From Herbaspirillum sp. (GTDB lineage Bacteria; Pseudomonadota; Gammaproteobacteria; Burkholderiales; Burkholderiaceae_D): a stretch of 38,634 bases of DNA. Shown here in pieces: positions 33,690 through 38,634 of the stretch. The notes beneath the pieces were generated by a model, which did no database searches, was not told the DNA's origin, and saw only the letters and a program-made list of their open reading frames with translations. The stretch is taken from contig JAFAMT010000067.1 of NCBI GenBank assembly GCA_019233085.1, positions 1 to 38,634 on the forward strand. The letters run 5' to 3'. Position 1 is the stretch's first letter, and the number at the start of each line of letters is the position of its first letter. The position numbers and the translations under genes are program-made.

Positions 33690-33910
33690 GAGGTCTCCTG
33701 CCCTGACGGGCTATTGCTATTGAAATCGGTGATGCCATCAACGGATGAGGGGCTGACGCATGGCAGATGGCCAGGCCTATAGGACAGGAAGGGGCGCGGG
33801 TGCGTGGTAATGCACCTGCATGTCTCCTGACTATTTTTTGTTTTTAGGCATCGCAGGGAAGCATAGGATGATAAAAACTTTTTGACAAAGACCTTATGAA
33901 CATGGAAAGC

Positions 33911-33927
33911 TATGCCTTGAAAGCATA
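33911..33927. promoter_or_regulatory. LysR-type box between dctA-like and LysR genes
   Basis: TATGC-cttgaaa-GCATA is a perfect 5-bp inverted repeat containing T-N11-A (33913 to 33925). It lies 14 bp before the LysR start in the 252-bp divergent intergenic region, a position suited to LysR binding and autoregulation. Confidence 0.55.
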
Positions 33928-33941
33928 TCTTGGGAAGCCAA

Positions 33942-34913
33942 ATGGATATCCGTGAGCTCCGTAACTTCATTCACGTGGCGCGTGCGGGTAGCTTCAGCCG
34001 TGCTGCCTCCGAGCTGTACATTGCACAGCCGGCGCTGAGCCGGCAGATTGCGAAGCTAGAATCGGAGATAGGATTGCCACTCCTGGTACGGCACGGGCGG
34101 GGGGTGAAGTTGACTGAAGCAGGCGCGCGCCTGCTTGAACGCGCCGAGATGATTTCGCACATGGTCAACGATACGGGCCAGCATGTGCGTGCCAGCGCCA
34201 GCACCGAGCGTGGCTATCTGTCGGTAGGACTGCCGCCGACCATAGGCTCGCTGATCGGTGCGTCGCTGATCCGCGAGTTCCGGGAGCAGTGGCCGGGGGT
34301 CTTGCTCCATTTGCGCGAGGGTCTAAGCAGCTCGTTGCAGGAGTGGGTATTGGACAAGCGTGTCGATCTGGCTGTGGTGTACAACCAACCGTTGCTAGAG
34401 GCCTTCGATGTGCGTCCGCTATTTTCGGAGCCGATGGTGCTGGTGGCACCGTCGGGGAGTAATGCTCGCCCTGCTCTTCAAATCCGTGATCTGGCAAGCA
34501 TCCCCCTGATCTTGCCCGGACTGCCGCACAGCAATCGCAGGCTCATCGAGCATGCCGCGATCCAGCACGGCGTCAGGTTACGTGTCGAGCTGGAGGTGGA
34601 TAGCGTCGCACTGACCAAGCAGTTGGTAAAATCGGGCGTGGGCTATTCGCTACTGACTTTTGTCGCAGTCAAGAATGAAGTCGACCGAGGAGAACTGGTC
34701 GCTCATGAGATTGCACGCCCCTCCATTCGCTCGACGGTTGCCATCACTACCCTGCGCGAAAGTCCGGCCTCGCGTCAACGAGAGGCCTGGATAACACTAC
34801 TATGTGCGAAGCTCAGAGACTTGACGGAAAGTGAAGAGTGGCGTTCGGAAGTGGCATGGCTATACCAGAATGCAGACGATCTCGGGCATGCGAAAGAGAG
34901 TTTTAAAAAGTGA
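33942..34913 (+). CDS. LysR-family transcriptional regulator
   Basis: A 323-residue LTTR. The HTH is at residues 1-60 (MDIRELRNFIHVARAGSFSR, AASELYIAQPALSRQIAKLE, LLVRHGRGVKLTEAG), followed by a linker and effector domain from GYLSVGLPPTIGSL. It belongs to the Nac/Cbl-like group with an N-terminal MDIRELRNF. ATG 33942 begins the conserved domain; an upstream TTG (33930) is not needed. Divergent from the nine-gene operon and presumably its activator. Confidence 0.93.
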   Translation: MDIRELRNFIHVARAGSFSRAASELYIAQPALSRQIAKLESEIGLPLLVRHGRGVKLTEAGARLLERAEMISHMVNDTGQHVRASASTERGYLSVGLPPTIGSLIGASLIREFREQWPGVLLHLREGLSSSLQEWVLDKRVDLAVVYNQPLLEAFDVRPLFSEPMVLVAPSGSNARPALQIRDLASIPLILPGLPHSNRRLIEHAAIQHGVRLRVELEVDSVALTKQLVKSGVGYSLLTFVAVKNEVDRGELVAHEIARPSIRSTVAITTLRESPASRQREAWITLLCAKLRDLTESEEWRSEVAWLYQNADDLGHAKESFKK

Positions 34914-34967
34914 TGCGGACCTTGTGCAGGTCGAGGGGGTTAAATCACTAATCATGCAGAGATATGC

Positions 34968-35759
34968 TTATGTTCCACTTCCCCATTTTGCCGCACTACC
35001 AGGTGATGTACTCATACACTCCTTCAAAAGACCGTTACCTGTCTTGATAAGGCTACCCACAGAATATGGCTGCCCCTCAAAATAGCAATTACCAGAGGTC
35101 ATATTTTGTCCAGATGGAGGCATTTGATAGAGCAGCCATGCACACAGAACTGACAACGAGATAACTAACGTCCCGAGTGTACGTATCGTTTTTCGGGCGG
35201 ATATGAAAAACACATTTTTAGCGGCGCAGACAGCACATTCACGAGGGTCCTTAGGATTAACTGCATGCCGCAACGCACGCTCAGGATTAGATACAGTATT
35301 GACCGAAGAATCAACCTCTCTTACTGTGCCTGCTTGGAAAATTCCGGCGGCTATGGCTGAAGTTCGACTCCGCAACGCGTATTCGCTCGGAGTCTCATAG
35401 GGAAGCGTTTCTGGCTCAGTCCAGATGAGTCCCTTTCTTTTCTTTACGTCAACGATCCATTGACTGATTTTTTTCTTAACTCGCGGATATTCTTCGCGAG
35501 GCATCAACTTCATCTTAGCCACACCGAAATCGGCAAGAATGATTCGATATACCGCTAGAGGTTCTTCGCCTGTCATCACGCAAAGTTCGTCAATGAGATC
35601 GGCGATGGTGCGGCGCTGAAGTTGAGTCAGGGTTTCTATCCTCTTATTATCGCCCGGCACATTGACGTTGAGCACGTTGCTGAGTTGCGGTGCTTCGTTG
35701 ATGACGTTGCCATTGAAAATCTGCCCAACGTCCCCCTTAATTCTTACTTTTTCTACCAT
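34968..35759 (-). CDS. Prophage membrane protein with ORF6C-like and DUF1496-like parts
   Basis: A 263-residue protein. Residues 7-20 carry IKGDVGQIFNGNV, a motif that recurs at the C-terminus of the adjacent XRE regulator. Residues 45-105 (LTQLQRRTIADLIDELC..., ADFGVAKMKLMPREEYPRV) resemble the phage ORF6C domain. ECAVCAAK (174-181) is a possible small metal site, then one TM helix (about 193-212, TLGTLVISLSVLCAWLLY), and a short outer tail with GNCYFEGQPYSVGSLI resembling DUF1496. The start at 35759 is chosen over a GTG at 35801. First gene after the prophage boundary. Its role is unknown; perhaps it links envelope state to repressor control. Confidence 0.65.
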   Translation of the reverse strand: MVEKVRIKGDVGQIFNGNVINEAPQLSNVLNVNVPGDNKRIETLTQLQRRTIADLIDELCVMTGEEPLAVYRIILADFGVAKMKLMPREEYPRVKKKISQWIVDVKKRKGLIWTEPETLPYETPSEYALRSRTSAIAAGIFQAGTVREVDSSVNTVSNPERALRHAVNPKDPRECAVCAAKNVFFISARKTIRTLGTLVISLSVLCAWLLYQMPPSGQNMTSGNCYFEGQPYSVGSLIKTGNGLLKECMSTSPGSAAKWGSGT

Positions 35760-35853
35760 TACTTGCCTGCTGATAACGCTTGTAAACTTAGTATCTGTCA
35801 CGTGAAAAAATCGGTCTCTATCTCTGGAAAAATCAAGAGAAAGCTCGCTTTCG

Positions 35854-36279
35854 CTACTTCTTTTTGACGACCTTTTTCCTCATGTCAACGCCTTGGATAG
35901 TTCCATGCACATCACCATGGATTTGGTGACCAACGTTGCCTTTAATTGTCATTACAGTTCGTGGCGATTCTTTAGGGGCGGCACCTTCGATCACCCCTAA
36001 TACGCGGGCTTTACCCATTAGATCAAGGTTGCGAAACCCCATAAGCAATTGTTCCTCCTCAACAGAAAGAGCTTGGCTGCTCCTGATGCCTGTCACGACA
36101 AACTGTACATCAACACCCAGAGTCGCCATTGCCTGCAAGTACGCACCATCAGGGGAGCGCTTATCTTGCTCATATGCCACCTGGGCCCCCCGCTTAACAC
36201 CCCCGGTTTCAGCAAAGTCTTCTTGAGTAAATCCTAACCGCTGTCGCTCTTGCCGTAACCTGGCTCCCAATGTATCCAT
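35854..36279 (-). CDS. XRE-family phage repressor-like regulator
   Basis: A 141-residue protein. An N-terminal HTH_3 domain (LGARLRQERQRLGFTQEDFAE, then VKRGAQVAYEQDKRSPDGAYL, about residues 4-60), a middle helical part, and a C-terminal tail with IKGNVGHQIHGDV (112-124), related to the motif of the neighbouring membrane protein. It is divergent from the early phage genes and sits beside three operator-like half-sites, so it is the likely lysogeny repressor. No S24 peptidase domain, so it would not be self-cleaved with RecA. Confidence 0.88.
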   Translation of the reverse strand: MDTLGARLRQERQRLGFTQEDFAETGGVKRGAQVAYEQDKRSPDGAYLQAMATLGVDVQFVVTGIRSSQALSVEEEQLLMGFRNLDLMGKARVLGVIEGAAPKESPRTVMTIKGNVGHQIHGDVHGTIQGVDMRKKVVKKK

Positions 36280-36295
36280 AATCGAAAATTAAAAG

Positions 36296-36349
36296 TTGAC
36301 GTGTATCATTTTGAATACTATTATTCACGTCATCGCTAAGTGACGTGTA
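36296..36349. promoter_or_regulatory. Prophage early promoter and operator region
   Basis: Rightward promoter: TTGACG (36296-36301), 17 bp, TATTAT (36319-36324). Three related half-sites overlap it: TGACGTGTA at 36297-36305 and 36341-36349 (direct) and TCACGTCA at 36325-36332 (inverted). They lie over the -35, just after the -10 and near the start, as expected of a phage operator bound by the XRE protein. Confidence 0.65.
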
Positions 36350-36364
36350 CAACGATTATCCCAT

Positions 36365-36565
36365 ATGCCTACCCTCTCCAAGCACGTACCCCGCCCCCAT
36401 ACCGATACTTCGGTGGCCGTTACCTTCCGCCTTGAAGCTGATGAAGAGCAAAGACTGGCTGAGCTGGCCCGCCAGGATTTGCGCACGCGCTCGTCCTTTG
36501 TGCGTCTGCTGATCTTGCGCGGCATGGCCGCCTACGACAAAGACGTCAAGGCCCAACGAGCTTGA
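36365..36565 (+). CDS. Small RHH-type DNA-binding protein (prophage)
   Basis: A 66-residue protein. VAVTFRLEADEEQRLAELARQ and RTRSSFVRLLILRGMAAY give the beta-helix-helix pattern of ribbon-helix-helix (CopG/Arc) proteins. First rightward gene after the operator region, so a Cox/Cro-like or early regulatory role is likely. No ribosome binding site is evident before the ATG. Confidence 0.7.
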   Translation: MPTLSKHVPRPHTDTSVAVTFRLEADEEQRLAELARQDLRTRSSFVRLLILRGMAAYDKDVKAQRA

Positions 36566-36580
36566 GCATCGGAGGCTGCC

Positions 36581-36823
36581 ATGTACGACGATCCCCGCAA
36601 AATCCGTCATCGCCGCATCGTTGTGCGCGTCAACGACGACAACTACGACATCATGAAAGCCCTGGCCCAGTATCAGGGCGAGAACCTGGCCACACTGGCC
36701 CATGATCTGTTGATGCATCAGGCCATCGCCCTGGCGCAATCCTATTCGATGCCGATCTTATCCGAGCAGAACGTGCAAGCCAAGGCGCTCACGAGCCACT
36801 TTTCAGTGCCTCGCAATGCCTGA
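36581..36823 (+). CDS. Small prophage protein, RHH-like
   Basis: An 80-residue basic protein. RRIVVRVNDDNYDIMKALAQYQ, then GENLATLAHDLLMHQAI, again has the strand-helix-helix layout of RHH folds. GAGG-type sequence (GGAGGC) lies ahead of the ATG. It overlaps the next gene by 8 nt. Function unknown. Confidence 0.65.
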   Translation: MYDDPRKIRHRRIVVRVNDDNYDIMKALAQYQGENLATLAHDLLMHQAIALAQSYSMPILSEQNVQAKALTSHFSVPRNA

Positions 36824-37016
36824 TATTGAATTGCCTTTCACCCATCCTGCGTTAGTCGACGCACTGGAAGTGATCATGATGCGAGAAGGCTTTGACACGC
36901 TTGAACAGGCGGCCGAGTTCGTGCTGGCCCAATCTGTTCGAGAAGGTATCAAACGTATTACGGGCAAGGGGCGTGCACTCTATGCCATCAAGGGAAAGAA
37001 AACAACATGCGTGTAA
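36816..37016 (+). CDS. Small prophage protein (66 aa)
   Basis: A 66-residue ORF (MPDIELPFTHPALVDAL...) overlapping both neighbours. DALEVIMMREGFDTLEQAAEFVL is a likely helical pair. No family recognised. The overlaps suggest coupled translation in the phage early operon. Confidence 0.6.
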   Translation: MPDIELPFTHPALVDALEVIMMREGFDTLEQAAEFVLAQSVREGIKRITGKGRALYAIKGKKTTCV

Positions 37017-37252
37017 TCAGCTTGCCGTGCCCTCATTGCCACAGCCCAGTGCGTGCAGCCAAAAGCCGGACCATGTCTACGCTGATGAAGGAAATCACCT
37101 ATCGATGCCAGAACGTCGATTGCGGCCATACCTTCGTTGCCACGCTGGAGATTTCCCGTACCGTGTCGATGTCCGCGATGCCGAATCCCGAGGTGAGCCT
37201 CCCTATCTCGCCGCGAGCCTATCTCGCACCCCAAGGAACAGGCACCGCCTGA
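37007..37252 (+). CDS. Ogr/Delta-like zinc-finger protein
   Basis: An 81-residue protein with LPCPHCHSPVRAAKSR, then YRCQNVDCGHTFVATLEI: the C-x2-C...C-x4-C metal site and QNxxCxxTF signature of the P2 Ogr / P4 Delta family. Those proteins activate phage late promoters through RNA polymerase alpha. In Burkholderiales P2-like phages such a gene often stands in the early region as here. Overlaps the previous gene by 10 nt. Confidence 0.88.
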   Translation: MRVISLPCPHCHSPVRAAKSRTMSTLMKEITYRCQNVDCGHTFVATLEISRTVSMSAMPNPEVSLPISPRAYLAPQGTGTA

Positions 37253-37357
37253 CCTGCTGCTGACCGCTTAGCCGGTCGCTGAACCCCAAAACTTACTAAG
37301 ACCTGTCGTGCGCCGCTTGGCGCACGCGGGATTCGCTCACCCTAAAGAAACCTCACC

Positions 37358-37579
37358 ATGGCTCTCGATCAGCAACCGCCCGTTCTTGCGCTCGCCTCGC
37401 TGCGGCTTCGCATGGGCGACGACCTCAAAGAATTTCAATGCGCGCAGCGCATGCTCCTGCGCAAAGCCGTGCTGCACGACGAACTGCAGTGGAATGTGAT
37501 CTGGCAGGGGAAGACTGCTATTTCCACCCGCCTCGTCCAGCGCTTGCAGCGCCTCGGTGGCCTGATGGGAGAGTGGTAA
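37358..37579 (+). CDS. Small prophage protein (73 aa)
   Basis: A 73-residue ORF (MALDQQPPVLALASLRL...), mainly helical, no family recognised. Its stop overlaps the next ATG (TAATG), so it appears to be in the early operon. Confidence 0.6.
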   Translation: MALDQQPPVLALASLRLRMGDDLKEFQCAQRMLLRKAVLHDELQWNVIWQGKTAISTRLVQRLQRLGGLMGEW

Positions 37580-37665
37580 TGCGTACTGTGATCGCTCATG
37601 GCATCGCTGTTCTGTTGCTGCTTGCTCCATCTCTTCTGGCGGCTCTCGGGCTGGTGCGAGGGTAA
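37579..37665 (+). CDS. 28-residue single-TM peptide
   Basis: MRTVIAHGIAVLLLLAPSLL, then AALGLVRG and TAA. Almost the whole peptide is one hydrophobic helix. It starts inside the previous stop (TAATG) and ends inside the next start (TAATG), strong evidence of coupled translation. Role unknown. Confidence 0.6.
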   Translation: MRTVIAHGIAVLLLLAPSLLAALGLVRG

Positions 37666-38021
37666 TGATGCGCGGTGCACGAATCAAGGACCATGCGTCA
37701 TTCCGTCCGGCATCGGACCTGCTGCGCGAGCGTGCGGCATGGGTGCCCACGCCTCCAGGAAATGAAGCCGCTAAGGCTGAGCTAGAGAAGTCCATTTCGC
37801 TGCTGCGCAACCGGCGGCGGCCCAATCTTCAAACCGGGATTGCCTATTCCTGGGCAGCGATGCCCAAGCCAGTACGCCGCCATATCCTGGCCTTGGCCGG
37901 GCTCTCAGCAGATCGCTGGGAATCCCCTATTCACTCCTTCACTGAAGGTGAACGCCTGGCCATGCGCCATGCAGTACTGCGTGCCATTACGACGTATGAA
38001 AGAGCTCTCAATGCAGTCTAG
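37665..38021 (+). CDS. Hypothetical prophage protein (118 aa)
   Basis: A 118-residue soluble protein with a charged N-terminal half (ISLLRNRRRPN) and a helical C-terminus (RHAVLRAITTYERALNAV). ATG 37665 overlaps the preceding TAA; 37668 is an alternative. The next gene (GpA) starts inside its end. Family not recognised; placed just before gene A as in many P2-like phages. Confidence 0.7.
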   Translation: MMRGARIKDHASFRPASDLLRERAAWVPTPPGNEAAKAELEKSISLLRNRRRPNLQTGIAYSWAAMPKPVRRHILALAGLSADRWESPIHSFTEGERLAMRHAVLRAITTYERALNAV

Positions 38022-38634
38022 AACAGTCGATGCGAAGACACGGCGTCGGCATCGGGCCTTCGTGGAGTCTCTGCAATTTGCCGGGGAGCTGGCACGTATT
38101 CCGCTGAAGTGGCGTGGACGTGTCGTGAGCCAGGCACTGGAACTGATGTCGGTATGGCACTGGAACAAGATCTTTGAACCGGTCGCCGTTCAGTTCGTCC
38201 GCGAATTCGCTGAGCAGTATGTGCCGGCCGGAGTAGATCTGTCTCAGGATGATGCCGATATCTGCGCCACGGCCGAGAAAGCCGCCGAGAACGTCAAGAA
38301 GGTCTTGTGGAAAGCGATTTCAGATACCCACGCCCGCGACCTCATCGAGCAGGAGTGTAGTGACTACGGCATTGACATGCCTGAAGTGGATGATGACGAC
38401 CTGCGCGCCATCATTGCGCGCGTGGTCGATCCGCGCTGGTGGCGGAGGCAACTCCGCAAGGTGGTTGGCCGCGCCTTTGAGGGTGGCAATATCCGCTTAG
38501 GTTACGTCCACTATCACGGTGAGCCCTATGCCAGCAATGACGCCGTACTGTCTCGCCTGGCGCAGAACCGGAGAAATGCGGCTGCTCTGGAAGCAACCAT
38601 TGTGCGCAATGAGGCTGGCCAGGAATTCAGCATT
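38011..38634 (+). CDS. P2 GpA-like replication endonuclease (5' part, runs off the window)
   Basis: 208 codons are open to the end of the window. IIARVVDPRWWRRQLRKVVGR matches the Phage_GPA (P2 gene A) N-terminal block ('A.RV.DP.WWRR.LR'), followed by RNAAALEATIVRNEAGQEF, the usual N-R...N-x-x-G-Q-x-F region. GpA nicks the phage origin and starts rolling-circle replication. The catalytic tyrosines lie past the end of the window. The start overlaps the preceding gene by 11 nt. Confidence 0.88.
   Translation, partial: MQSRTVDAKTRRRHRAFVESLQFAGELARIPLKWRGRVVSQALELMSVWHWNKIFEPVAVQFVREFAEQYVPAGVDLSQDDADICATAEKAAENVKKVLWKAISDTHARDLIEQECSDYGIDMPEVDDDDLRAIIARVVDPRWWRRQLRKVVGRAFEGGNIRLGYVHYHGEPYASNDAVLSRLAQNRRNAAALEATIVRNEAGQEFSI

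Noticed and set aside
32418-33782. 454-codon plus-strand ORF opposite the DctA-like gene
   Set aside because: Antisense shadow, His/Asp/Gln-rich, no domain.
36297-36349. CRISPR-like reading of the repeated TGACGTGTA units
   Set aside because: Only three short half-sites in mixed orientation over a promoter; a phage operator explains them. No CRISPR array was seen anywhere in the window.

Overview
The window looks like a chromosomal stretch of a betaproteobacterium of the Oxalobacteraceae, most like Herbaspirillum. This is inferred from the infC-thrS order, a RelA with the EFDD motif, the style of the catabolic operons and the high GC of the core genes. It mixes core genes with several accessory insertions that are lower in GC or carry relics of mobile DNA.

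Layout. 1-7.8 kb is core: the start of infC (with an AUA start codon), thrS behind a threonine-rich leader peptide and a terminator (an apparent attenuator), a small conserved-looking protein, a CheY, tRNA-Val(GAC), relA, ridA, an alpha/beta hydrolase and tRNA-Leu(UAA). 7.8-10.1 kb is a small low-GC insert downstream of tRNA-Leu with a two-TM protein and a DUF3644/HEPN-like protein, ending in an IS21-like terminal remnant. 10.1-13.8 kb is a LysR regulator divergent from two Cys-nucleophile hydrolases and a NAD(P)-binding protein. 13.9-14.8 kb holds a second HEPN-like protein that seems fused to an LprI-type domain. 14.9-24.8 kb is bounded by two direct copies of an ~80-bp repeat. It contains a perfect SOS box in front of a wrecked umuC, a 148-bp MITE-like element, a cobalamin riboswitch with a five-gene B12-uptake operon (TonB receptor, BtuF-, BtuC- and BtuD-like proteins and a luciferase-like flavoprotein), a candidate sRNA and a VirK/YbjX (DUF535) gene.

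25.1-34.9 kb is a tightly packed nine-gene leftward operon with a divergent LysR regulator. It encodes a DctA-like carrier with a changed binding-site residue, a carboxymuconolactone-decarboxylase-like protein, an SDR, a LigI-like amidohydrolase, an MFS carrier, an SMP-30 lactonase, an orphan ModA-like binding protein and two exported alpha/beta-hydrolase-fold proteins that lack the nucleophile. It reads as an undescribed uptake and lactone or ring-acid degradation pathway. 34.97-38.6 kb is the early region of a P2-like prophage: XRE repressor, divergent operator region, small RHH-type and Ogr-like zinc-finger proteins, and the start of the GpA replication endonuclease, which runs off the end of the window.

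How the parts may work together: thrS control appears to sense charged tRNA-Thr, and RelA senses uncharged tRNA generally. The tRNA-Leu promoter has a GC-rich discriminator of the kind repressed by ppGpp. The B12 operon is switched by its product. The catabolic operon and the hydrolase cluster each face their own LysR regulator across a short intergenic region with an inverted repeat.
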